Positions 36,205 through 45,882 of a DNA stretch of 64,000 nt are shown here, piece by piece. The stretch's first letter is position 1. Each line of letters begins with the position of its first letter. The DNA lies in assembly GCA_014058105.1 (NCBI GenBank), contig JACGCM010001272.1:1054001-1118000 (forward strand), read 5' to 3'. The notes beneath the pieces were generated by a model that was given only the letters and a program-made list of their open reading frames with translations, was not told where the DNA came from and did no database searches. Source of the DNA: Kingdonia uniflora. Taxonomy: Eukaryota; Streptophyta; Magnoliopsida; Ranunculales; Circaeasteraceae. The position numbers and the translations under genes were made by a program.

Positions 36205-36861
36205 TGTAATAGACTTATTTCTAAACCCCGTACTTAGTACGATATCCCAATTGATATAGCTCGGATCAACAACAATCCAAGATCTAAGAACATACCTCAC
36301 CTATAGTTCGGAGACTTTGAAGCATTTCCTAAACTCACACTGCAGAAGATACTCCTCTATTTATCAAATAGCTCGCATACATGCGAACTCTACAAGAGAT
36401 CGTATCTTCTCCAAACGGTCTGAAGTACAATTAAGAAGGCCGTTACAGATCAACAAACATCAAATACCAAGACGTTACAGGAAATCTCATCAAAGCTCAT
36501 CAAGTTCAGACGACCATAACGTTCATCATTAAATGTACCTAGCGATCGTATTATAAGACCTATAAATAGTTACCTGGAACAAGAAGCCTGAGGGATCGAT
36601 TGCTAGTTCTTACACATGACATACTTAGAGAGGATTACACTTGCACTTTCTGTAATCACCCCACTTTCTCTCTAAAACAACTAGCCGATCATAATACAAC
36701 ACCCTCTCTTTTCGAAATCCTCACTAGAGGTCGTAGTTTTTAACCTATTGAAAGGTTTTCCACGCTAGATACTGTGTCATTTACTCTCGTACTTGCATAA
36801 TATATGTTCCTAACACTGGTGTAAGACGTGTTTTCGACCTTCTAGAAAATAGGTCATTACA
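36205..36861 (+). repeat. LTR a: E5 3' LTR (657 bp), plus orientation
   Basis: Starts TGTAATAGACTTATTTC and ends AATAGGTCATTACA. Contains CCTATAAATAG (TATA, about 36560-36570) and ACTAGAGGTCGTAG. Its inverted near-identical copy lies at 37066-37723, 204 bp away. Confidence 0.9.
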
Positions 36862-37065
36862 ATTACGTTCTGCATGCTTGCGACCTGCTTCTCCAGTTGT
36901 AGTCGCTTTTCTTGTTCTTGATGCATGGCAGTTCGTAAATCTGCCACCCCCCAGTAACGTCAGGAACGTCGTTTTCTGGGTTCGTCATTCGTAAAAAAAT
37001 TGGAAATCGTCTTCTGGAAAAGAGAATGCGGAGTATGATCGTGAGTTCCCACAGACGTCGCCAAA
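36862..37065 (-). other. PBS and gag start of an inverted element (204 bp)
   Basis: Read on the minus strand from 37065: TTTGGCGACGTCTGTGGGAA (PBS region), then a frame with MTNPENDVPD and, in another frame, MHQEQEKRLQLEKQVAS, like a gag N-terminus. It ends where LTR a begins. It is the first 204 bp inside an element whose 5' LTR is LTR b. Confidence 0.7.
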
Positions 37066-37723
37066 TGTAATGACCTGTTTTCTAGAAGGTTGAAAATACG
37101 TCTTACACCAGTGTTAGGAATAGATATTATGCAAGTACGAGAGTAAATGACACAGTATCTAGCATGGAAAACTTTTCAATAGGTTAAAAACCACGACCTC
37201 TAGTGAGAATTTTGAAAAGAGAGAGTGTTGTATTACGATTGACTAGTTATTACAGAGAGAGAATGGGGTGATTACAAAAAATGCAAGTGTAATCTTCTCT
37301 AAGTATGTCATGCGTAAGAACTAGCCATCGATCTCCCCTGGCGTCCTGTTCCAAGTAACTATTTATAGGTCTTATAATACGACCGCTAGGTACATTTAAT
37401 GATGAACGTTATGGTCGTCTGAACTTGATGAGCTTTGATGAGATTTCCTGTAACGTCTTGGTATTTGATATTTGCTGATCTGTAAAGGCCTTCTTAATTG
37501 CACTTCAGACCGTTTGGAAAAGATACGATCTCTTGTGGAGTTCGCATGTATGCGAGCTATTTGATGAATAGAGGAGTATATTCTGCAGTGTGAGTTTAAG
37601 AAATGCTTCAAAGTCTCCGAACTGTAGGTGAGGTCTGTTCTTAGATCTTGGATTGTTGTTGATCCGAGCTATATCAGTTCAGATACCGTACTGAGTACGG
37701 GGTTTAGAAATAAGTCCATTATA
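37066..37723 (-). repeat. LTR b: 5' LTR (658 bp), minus orientation
   Basis: Plus strand starts TGTAATGACCTGTTTTC and ends ATAAGTCCATTATA. It aligns inverted to LTR a over its whole length, with few differences. PBS on its left makes it the 5' LTR of a minus-oriented element. Confidence 0.9.
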
Positions 37724-38043
37724 GTAACGTTCCTCATTAAAGTAAATAACGGTCATGTTATAAAACCTATAAATAGGCACAGAAAGCTACAGTTTAAGGG
37801 GAGCTTCACTGACACACCTGGGGGGCAGCTTCTGAGATACCTTTTCTAATATCTCTCTCCCATGTAATAGTTAGCAATCTATAAACAACTCTTTCTCAAA
37901 TCCTCAGGAGAGGTCGTGGATTTTTACCCATTCAAGAGTTTTCCACGCTAAATCTTTGTGCTTGCTATTACTTTCACTCTCATATCATTCAAAATTCTAT
38001 GGTGTAAAGCTATTTTCGGTCTCTACGAAAATAGGCTATTACA
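37724..38043 (+). repeat. LTR c: 3' part of a related LTR, plus orientation
   Basis: Has the same order as LTR a's second half: GTTCCTCATTAAAG, CCTATAAATAGGC, GAGAGGTCGTGGATTTT, and ends AATAGGCTATTACA. Its first half is missing at the join with LTR b, so element b probably inserted into it. Confidence 0.7.
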
Positions 38044-38408
38044 GTCATGTTCAAATGTATATTGTCTGATGACCATTGAAACTTTTAAAGAACCATTAGG
38101 AGGATTTTTTTTTATTACAGGTTAACTACATATACACAGTTCTAGGATAAATAGAAAAACTAGGTTGCATAAAATTATTTGGCACCTTCATATGGGCTAG
38201 ACATCAACAAACACAAAGAAGTGCCTTAAACCAAATATTTTTTTCTTAATACTTCAGAATCTTCAGATGCACAAGCAGTGTGTGATGTATTCTTTTTTCG
38301 ATCTTCCATGACACAAGTCAAGCTAGGAAGAGAAGTGCTTGCAAGATTATAGTAGAAGAAAAATGACAGTTTAGGAATTAGAAAAATCAAAAAGTATGAA
38401 AAGAAAAA
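38044..38408. other. Downstream region of the F-box gene
   Basis: AT-rich, no ORF. Likely contains the 3' UTR of the minus-strand F-box gene. No clear polyadenylation signal stands out. Confidence 0.4.
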
Positions 38409-39617
38409 TTAATTAATTGTAGCACCTAACAGTGTTGGCTCAACCCATATATGTCGTGGAAACATACCCTTGGACAGATTCATTACAGGATGTTCCTCCA
38501 ATGTCATTTCTTCGACATTGAACATGCCCAAGTCAAGAGGCGGGTCTCCAAACAAATGCCCCTGCGAGTCATCTGTAAAGTAGATGCAGTTGGCCTTGCA
38601 TCCAGGGAAGTGGGAGCTTGAGAGAGAGAAGGTTGAGTTTTCGCCCACAAAGACAGCTTGCCCATGTAAAGTCTTCATCTCTACCCAGTACATATTTTGA
38701 GTAGGTTTTATCAATTTTTGTTTGTATTTTCCTTTTCCTACCTTGTACTTGACATGGCGGATAGGAGGATCTAGTACTAGCTTGAAGACTTTGAATCTAA
38801 CCGTAGTAAGTTGAGGTTCAGCACTAAAATGAAAAAGTCTTTTAACCTGCAATAGTTCACCTAATGATTCCACAAGGTATATATCCGTGGTACGATCTTT
38901 AGGTGAAGGTGGAGCAACTCTTCTCAGCTTGGGATGAGGATGATGGATATCACAAGCAAAAACTTCTCCATCCTGGGTAACAGCATAAAACTCATCCTTA
39001 AAGTAAACAATGTCAAAGAAAGCCCCCTTTTTTCCGATAGGAGTCCAAGCATTGTCACCAGGGCGGAAGAATGCCAATTGGGAGCCAAAACCGTAGATAA
39101 TCATGAGAACATAGTTAGAGGTGTATGTCGGGTTGACGGACAAAGCTGCCTTACTTATATATGCATGAACGTATGACCGTTTCATAGGATAAAAATCAAC
39201 TAAATAACAGTTATCCATAGCAGTTAACAAGGGAAGGTCAATTCTGTTGTTTACTGATAAAAAGGGATTTAATAGGTGAACTGAGAGATCGTGAAAGTCA
39301 CCAATTACTAACCATCCGTGGGTGGACGCGTACAAAAACTTGTGATGAGGAACGGTCATTGGGATGTTGTGAGTTTCTACTACTCCATCAGAGGAGTAAA
39401 GGTGGTAGTAACGAGACTGCAATTTCTGACCGGATATCATAAGAACAGGAGGCTGGCGGGGACGTTTGCAAGGAAGTGGGCGGTTGCGATTCAGGGTAAA
39501 ATAAGAGTGCCAATTTACACAAACAGCGCCAAACCGAACAAGATCGTTCATGATGGTGAAGTGTTTAGAAAGTTCATCAAGAAGATCGTTCGGGAGATCT
39601 GACCAATTGGAAGTCAT
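38409..39617 (-). CDS. F-box protein with DUF295 (KIB-type) domain
   Basis: A single open frame of 402 codons without introns. The N-terminus WSDLPNDLLDELSKHF ... DLVRFGAVCVNWHS is an F-box (about residues 5-43), the part that binds SKP1 in SCF ubiquitin ligases. The remainder (about 60-370) has the plant DUF295/KIB beta-propeller layout: LLNPFL, DIVYFKDEFYAVTQDGEVFA, YLVESLGELLQVKR, FPGCKANCIYFTDD, and the usual end MFPRHIWVEPTLL. The length is normal for the family. A TATA box (CTATATAAC, minus strand 39677-39685) lies about 60-68 bp before the ATG. It sits between retroelement LTRs and a duplicated AT-rich segment, so its expression could be affected by neighbours. Substrate unknown. The only clearly intact host gene in the window. 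Confidence 0.9.
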   Translation of the reverse strand: MTSNWSDLPNDLLDELSKHFTIMNDLVRFGAVCVNWHSYFTLNRNRPLPCKRPRQPPVLMISGQKLQSRYYHLYSSDGVVETHNIPMTVPHHKFLYASTHGWLVIGDFHDLSVHLLNPFLSVNNRIDLPLLTAMDNCYLVDFYPMKRSYVHAYISKAALSVNPTYTSNYVLMIIYGFGSQLAFFRPGDNAWTPIGKKGAFFDIVYFKDEFYAVTQDGEVFACDIHHPHPKLRRVAPPSPKDRTTDIYLVESLGELLQVKRLFHFSAEPQLTTVRFKVFKLVLDPPIRHVKYKVGKGKYKQKLIKPTQNMYWVEMKTLHGQAVFVGENSTFSLSSSHFPGCKANCIYFTDDSQGHLFGDPPLDLGMFNVEEMTLEEHPVMNLSKGMFPRHIWVEPTLLGATIN

Positions 39618-39784
39618 GTCTGAAATCAGAGAGAATTGATAGAAGTTTTGATGGAGAGAAGAGATGATTGATGATGGTTATATAGAAAAAATTTGAGGTA
39701 TTAGAGTTCGTATAGGATTGTGACTGGGAGAAGAAACAATTCCTATTAACTGTTCCACTTGCAAACAATTACAAACTTGTCTAA

Positions 39785-40010
39785 CTCTGATTCTAAAATC
39801 AAAATAGAAATTGAAACAGACTTGATCAGATGGTGAATCTTTATTTAGTTTGATGATTCTAAAATCAAAATAAATTACAAACTTTCTTTCCTACAAGCGG
39901 CGAAGAGGTGAAACTAGAAAACATCAATCTCTCGAAAATTTTCTAGGGTTCAATCTTTGGAAGATCGATATCTAGTTAGTACTCTGACTTTGCTTAACTC
40001 ATCGCACGTG
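39785..40010 (+). repeat. Duplicated segment S, copy 1
   Basis: Shares long blocks (ATCAAAATAGAAATTGAAAC, GCGGCGAAGAGG, TCTAGTTA, CTTAACTCATCGCA) with 43088-43270 in the same orientation. Non-coding; lies in the upstream region of the F-box gene. Confidence 0.75.
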
Positions 40011-40409
40011 TTTCTCTATTTTGGTTGTTCAGCTGTCTCATATGTCAAGGTTTACGTGATTGGGTCCCACTAGCTGGGGCGGGATTCGTGGAACCTCAAA
40101 GAATTTACTAATTTTGGTTAACTTTGTCCACTGCGAGTCTATCGAATAAACCATGTCATTGGTATCTCGGTAAAAATTGGTCGGATATAAAAATGATGTT
40201 TTTATGTGGAATCGTCTTTACTGACGGGAAATACTGAGGAGAGCCTAAAACATCATGACCCGATGTTTTGCTAGACCTCACTACGCCCATAAATAAAAAA
40301 CATATTTTTAGTCAGCATTTTAATTAAAAATATATTTGTTAAGTTTTCAAGGCTAGAGACCTAACGCCCATAAATAAAAAAATAAATAAAAATTGAAAAA
40401 GAAAAACTT

Positions 40410-40765
40410 ATGAGTTCCCAACGCTAGAGTCCTAGCGTTGATACGTAATAACAAAAGTTGTTGGTATTACGTTTCTATAACATGCAAAACGCCAAGGGTC
40501 CTAGCGTTGATAGGTAATATTGAAAGTTGTTGGTCGCATCTTTATAACTTACAAAACACTAGGTCCTAGCGTTGGTAAGAAAAAATTTTAAAAAAAAATA
40601 CTCTTGAGTTTCCAAAGCTATTAGCGTTTCTATAACATATAGAATGCTATGTATCCTAGCGCTGATGGGGAAAAATGGGGAAAAAATATATTGAAAAAAC
40701 AAACATTCTTGAGTTTCCAAAGCTAAGTGCCTAGCGTTAATAGGCATATTTAAAGCTATTGGCTC
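40410..40765 (+). repeat. Minisatellite with CCTAGCGTTGAT core
   Basis: Irregular units of about 75-90 bp: TCCTAGCGTTGATAGGTAAT, GAAAGTTGTTGG, GTTTCTATAACAT, AAACGCCAAGG. About four units here; the related array 43890-44340 has about five. Confidence 0.7.
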
Positions 40766-40784
40766 AGCGTTTCAGCAGCATACT

Positions 40785-41275
40785 TGTAGTAGCATATTCC
40801 CCATATTCGATAAGAAGAAACTAGTAGAACCACGTTGAAGATAGACGATCATTCGAGAAGATATCAAGTCCACGTGTACAAATCTCGACCCTTTACAGTA
40901 GCCGTTACACTTGGTCAAATAGAGCCGTTGCACAAGATCCGTGAAGTTCGCCCACCACCCAGGAAACCAGGAGACCAATTATTTGTAACTGTTTGTATCC
41001 ATTATAAATACAGGGAGAGCTTATGTCAATTGGTATTCAACTTTTTATATCATTCTTAATTATACTAGCCAAATCTCTTTGCAATTGAAATAATCTAACA
41101 AATATTAAATTTATACCTTCAAATCATCCTCGAGGTCGTGGGGTTTTTATTTTTACCAGGATTTACTGAGTTTCCACGCAAAATCTAGTGTATTCTAAGT
41201 TTATTTACAAACTCCTCATAACTTCTATACTAAAAGTATTAGCGAAGTTTACCAACCGGAAAACTAGCCATTGCA
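40785..41275 (+). repeat. Solo LTR (491 bp) with 5-bp TSD ATACT
   Basis: TGTAGTAGCATATTCC ... AACTAGCCATTGCA, with ATACT at 40780-40784 and 41276-41280. Related to LTRs a-c (CCTCGAGGTCGTGGGG, TTTCCACGC). The duplicated segment at about 44270 (GTATACTTAATGTTATGGGG) shows the site without the LTR. Confidence 0.9.
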
Positions 41276-41853
41276 ATACTTAACGTTACGGGGCTTAGCG
41301 TTGATAGTGGAAAATATGAGAAAATCTCCTGAGTTCCCAACGCTACTGAATACATTGATACGAGCGTTTGAAGAAGAAAAAAGCTTAAAAAGTTGTTTTC
41401 GACAAAATTTTATCAAACCCAATTAAGCATGAAATTAAACAAATTTTTACACAATCACATACTCAAATTGATTTAATCTCTCCCTCTCTCTCTTATGTTT
41501 AATTTTGATTATTAGTAGTGGTGCTGTAGCTTTCAAATTTTGAGTTGTTAGATAGCTAGAGATCTAGAGATAAATAAAGAGAATACGAGAAAGAGGCGAC
41601 GATGAAAAAATTGAGCAAGGTCCAAGTACTTCATCGAACTTTGGAGAACGAATTAGGGAAAGAGAGAAATCATGGAGAGAGGGAGAGAAATCATCGATCG
41701 GAGAGAGGGAGAGACATTGTAAAGAGAGGGATTGGTTTTTGTTTTGGTTAGAGTTCTCTCAAATTTGAGTTATATACTAAGGGAGGACTCATCTTGGTAG
41801 TGAGTTTAGGAAAAATGAGTAGTGAAGATAGAATGACCCCAATATATATCAAG

Positions 41854-42370
41854 CATGATTTTAACAACAGTTGTTATAACACTGTTATAACAATAGCGCC
41901 TTGAGGCCGTTCCGTTATGTGCCTTGTTCTGTTATTTACTGTTACATACCGTTATTTTATGTTATAACGGTGGTTGCTACCATTATAACAACCCGTTATT
42001 TTCAGTATTTTCTTTTACATTTATACCGAAGTTATATACCGCTTATTTTGCCGTTATATACTGTTATAACAGTTATAACGGTATTATAAACTGTTATTTG
42101 TAAAATAACGGTTGTTATAATTAAAAATTATAGCAAATTTTGAGAAAATATAAAGCAATATCGTAATGTCTACTACTTTAATGGTGGAGGTGCGAGCTAA
42201 GTGTCCCATATAACTCCTGTATGGAAATACATAAGTGCTATAAATTTTAAACAATTTTGCGACACTTGAGTTATTATTTGGCTTAAGAAAACGTAACGGT
42301 GTTATAACACCGTTATAACGGTAACGGTCTCTTCCCGTTACACCGTTATAACATACCATTTTAAACCTCG
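41854..42370. mobile_element. Fold-back MITE (517 bp) rich in GTTATAAC, 8-bp TSD ATATCAAG
   Basis: ATATCAAG flanks it at 41846-41853 and 42371-42378, and the empty site is visible at about 44788 (TATATATCAAGTCTTCACC). Ends CATGATTTTAAC and, inverted, CGAGGTTTAAAATGG, with imperfect inverted repeats full of the palindrome GTTATAAC (CCGTTATAACGG variants). No coding capacity. An 8-bp TSD fits hAT. Confidence 0.85.
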
Positions 42371-42779
42371 ATATCAAGTCTTCACCAAAAGTTGGTCCAT
42401 CCAATTGAACCCAAGTATTTTCTAAAACATACCATCTTCAAATTCGTTCCAATTAAACAATTTCCTTCGCGGAAAAATCACAACTGTCGGTGCAAAGGAT
42501 AAAATTTCTTAGGTTGCATACACATTACACAAACCTGCAATCAAACTTTTGGGGACAATCCGAGCTAACGATATAAGAGTGGCCAAGGAGTGAATGTAAA
42601 GTAAATAAGGATAGTCAAAAGTAGTCATATTCAGTGTTATCCATAAAAGAGAGGAAGAGAGCCAAAATGCCAAATCACCATTTTCACAAAATCACGTTTA
42701 CTATAGATGAAGCACACTAGTGTACAATTTATTATTGCATGAAGTTTCATTTCAGCGTATGAAGTTATATTTCTTGAAG

Positions 42780-43003
42780 TGATTTTTTGAGTGTAGTCCC
42801 ACCTACAAACTGAATATTTGCCTTTAGACCCCAAGTTGTTTAAATATGCAGTTTTGGTCCCTAAATGGCCTCTGGCCACAGGTCAACCTCCGTTAAACTC
42901 AAATTTTGGCATGAAGTAACTAAACTATCCTCACGCGAGTTATACATGATTTCTTCTAACAGGTAAACAAGTTGTCTTCAGGTCACCTCTTCACCAAAAA
43001 TTA
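42780..43003 (+). repeat. Orphan MULE TIR
   Basis: GAGTGTAGTCCCACCTAC, TTTGCCTTTAGACCCC, CAGGTAAACAAGTTG and other blocks align with the left TIR of the 12305-19181 MULE for about 220 bp. No second TIR or transposase is next to it, so it is a truncated or deleted element. Confidence 0.85.
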
Positions 43004-43087
43004 TTAATTGGAATCAGATTCTCTCAAATTGAGAGGAAATAAAGAGTTTGTAATATCATCATTATAGAAGTACAATTAGAAACTTTT

Positions 43088-43270
43088 TATTACTCAAATT
43101 CTAAAATCAAAATAGAAATTGAAACAGACTTGATCAGATGTGTACCTTTCTTTCCTTCAGGCGGCGAAGAGGAGAAACCAGAACACTACAATCTCTCTAA
43201 AATTTTCTAAGGTCAATGTTTTCAGGTCCATATCTAGTTAATACCTCTGACTTTGTTTAACTCATCGCAG
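43088..43270 (+). repeat. Duplicated segment S, copy 2
   Basis: Direct copy of 39785-40010 with a deletion of about 45 bp. Confidence 0.75.
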
Positions 43271-43854
43271 GAAAAAATTAAGCTCTCTTCTAAGCCATCA
43301 TTTCATGACCTCTCACCCTTCAAAACCCTCCACGTGTTTAAGAGAGAGAAAACTTATCTTCTTCTCCAATTCCCTGATTCTTTCTCCATTTAATCAACTC
43401 ATGATTTGTAAACTAAAATGACATATTTTCAACAATAATCAGATGAGGTGCCCTTTACCCAATTCATGCAAGATGCAAGATGCAAATTAATATCCCTTTC
43501 AAATCCCTTCATGATCAGTGATTTTTCAAAATCTTCAAAAATAATTTTGGCATTTCCTAAAATCTAAATCTCAACATGAGAGAAGGAGAGAGAGTTGTCT
43601 AAAAATTCCGATGATTTGAGCAATTAGGTTTATCTTTGTTTCTTCTTTTAGAATCTATAAACCACTTTGGGTGCCTTCAAAACTAGTTTATGGTTTGGGA
43701 TTGGGATTAGGAGCCATTTGTTTTACTAATTTCAGTACGCTTGTAGTCCTCTTTAGAAGATGAGCATCTCACTACGTTTGTAGTCCTCCTCTTTAAAAGA
43801 TAAACACCCAACAAAAACTAGGTTTTCAAGCCGACTAGCAACTTAGCGTTCATG
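43271..43854. other. Unassigned AT-rich sequence
   Basis: No ORF above background, no repeats apart from a short duplicated GTAGTCCTC motif (43744-43787). Confidence 0.4.
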
Positions 43855-45143
43855 AAAAAAATAACAGTTGAAAAAACAAAAACTCCTGAGTTCCCAACGC
43901 TAGAGTCCTAGCATTGATCGGTAATAGCGAAAGTTGTTGGCATTGTGTTTCTATAGCATGCAAAACGCCAAGGGTCCTAGTGTTGATAGGTAATATTGAA
44001 AGTGGTTGGCCTTGCGTTTCTATAACATACAGGAAAAACTTATAAGAAGAAAAAAAACACTTCTAAGTTTCCAAACTAAGAGCCTAGCGTTGATGGGTAC
44101 TATTGAAAACTACTGACCAGCTTTTCTATAACATATAGAACGTGATGTATCCTAGCGTTGATGGAGGAAAATGGGAAGAAAAAAAAAAAAAAAACATTCC
44201 TGAGTTTCCAAAGCTAAGTGCCTAGTGTTAATGGGCAATATTGAAAGTTATTGGCCTAACGTTTCAGTAGTATACTTAATGTTATGGGGCTTAGCGTTGA
44301 TAGTGGAAAATATGGGAAAATCTCCTGAGTTCCCAACGCTATTGGTACGAGCGTTTGAAGAAGAAAAAACCCTAAAAACGTTGTTTTCGACCAAATTTTC
44401 TCACACCCAATCAAACATGAAATTAAACAAAATTTCACACAATCACATACTCAAATTGATTTAATTTCTCCCTCTCCCTTTCTTATGTTTAATTTTGATT
44501 ATGAGTGGTGGTGTTATAGCTTTCAAATTTTGAGTTGTTAGATAGCTAGAGAGAGAGAGAGAGAGAGAATAAAGGAGATATGAGAGAGAGGCGACGATGA
44601 AAAAATTGAGCGAGGTCCAAGTACTTTGTTGGACTTTGGAAAAGAGAGAAATCATGGAGAGAGGGAGAGACATTGAAGAGAGAGGGATTGGTTTTTGTTT
44701 TTGTTGTAGTTTATATACTAAGGGAGGACTCATCTTGGTAGTGAGTTTAGGAAAAATGGGTAATGAAGGTAGAATAACCCTCAATATATATCAAGTCTTC
44801 ACCAAAAGTTGGTCCATCCAGTTGAACCAAATATTTTCAAAAACATACCATTTTCAAATTCGTTCAAATTAAACAATTTCCTTCGCGAAAAAAATCACAA
44901 CTGTTGGTGCAAAGAATAAAATTTCTTGGGTTGCATACACATTACACAAACCCGCAATCAGACTTTTGGGGACAATCCAAGCTAACAGTAAAGTGAATAA
45001 GGATAGTCAAGTAATCATATTCAGTGTTATCCATAAAAGAGAGGAAGAGAGCCAAAATGCCAAATCACCATTTTCATAAAATCACGTTTATTATAGATGA
45101 ATCACCTAATGTACAATTTATCTTTGTATGAAGTTTCATTTCT
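43855..45143 (+). repeat. Duplicated segment T, copy 2 (without insertions)
   Basis: Starts near AACTCCTGAGTTCCCAACGC, includes a minisatellite array (43890-44340), then AT-rich DNA up to GAAGTTTCATTTC. Acts as the empty-site reference for the solo LTR and the MITE in copy 1. Confidence 0.8.
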
Positions 45144-45882
45144 TTAAAGATAACGAAGAACCAATCACTTGACTGTAATAACCACGCCGGCTTCCTGCTT
45201 CAGTGACAATTACTGCTCCTATACTAATTGCTTCCGCTACTCCTACAAGTGCAAACAAGATTATATTCAGTACCACATATATAGACACGACCTTATTACC
45301 ACCAACAGGGCCACTCACCAGAACTTATCCTGACTTACTGAAAACAGGGTCGCGGGGTTTCCACGTTAACTAACAACTAAATTAACATCAATTTTAATAT
45401 TAAAAGTTTATGATAATTAACATTAGGCTGCACTTGGTATACCGGAAATGTATGTGGTCAGAAACATTTCTGGTGATTTTTTCAAATTTTGGCCATTGGA
45501 TTATCTAAGCTTCCTAATAATTGAAAAATCTTATGGTCAGTACCTGTCTAAATCACCGGAAATGTTCCCGACTGCAAACAGTTCCAGGAGACCAAGCGGA
45601 ACCTGAATGTATTAAACACTTACTTTGAAAAGTATATAGTTTTTTGAAAGTATATAGTACTATAGAAAAGCAAGTTTCATGTCTATAATATACTTCATTT
45701 TTCCATCATCACTAAGAATTCGTGTCTAAATTAAAGCATTAAATTCAGTGTTTTACCAAGCATTCTCTTGATGAAGCCTGGGAAGTCCAAGTTGTCACAA
45801 CCTGTGTCCTCGTCCTTGGTCAGGGTAATTAGGTGGAGTCTGAGGTCCGTCACGTACGTGAATACTGATACATGTCGTCTCC
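45144..45882. other. AT-rich stretch with a small MITE
   Basis: A 178-bp fold-back sequence at 45426-45603: GGCTGCACTTGGTATACCGG against, inverted, GGTTCCGCTTGGTCTCC. No clear TSD. A related half copy lies near 53036-53110 (GGCCGTGTTTGGCAC). A 60-codon membrane-like frame on the minus strand (45136-45318) has no support as a gene. Confidence 0.5.

Larger units (their letters stand above)
29451..36861 (+). mobile_element. E5: Tat-type element in plus orientation, 3' part only
   Basis: Tandem repeats at the left (29451-29890), antisense genes D, C and A on the minus strand, a polypurine tract (about 36188-36204) and a 3' LTR (36205-36861). gag, pol and 5' LTR are missing. The coding copies are the best preserved in the window, so E5 may be the youngest of the set or under less decay. 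Confidence 0.8.
40385..42752 (+). repeat. Duplicated segment T, copy 1, with solo LTR and MITE inside
   Basis: Matches 43855-45143 in direct order. Differences are a solo LTR (40785-41275) and a MITE (41854-42370) present only here. Without them the segment is about 1.35 kb. Left part is a degenerate minisatellite built on CCTAGCGTTGAT and GTTTCTATAACAT; right part is plain AT-rich DNA. No coding sequence seen. Confidence 0.8.

Noticed and set aside
45136..45318. 60-codon membrane-like minus-strand frame
   Set aside because: Single hydrophobic stretch in AT-rich DNA, no supporting promoter or relatives.
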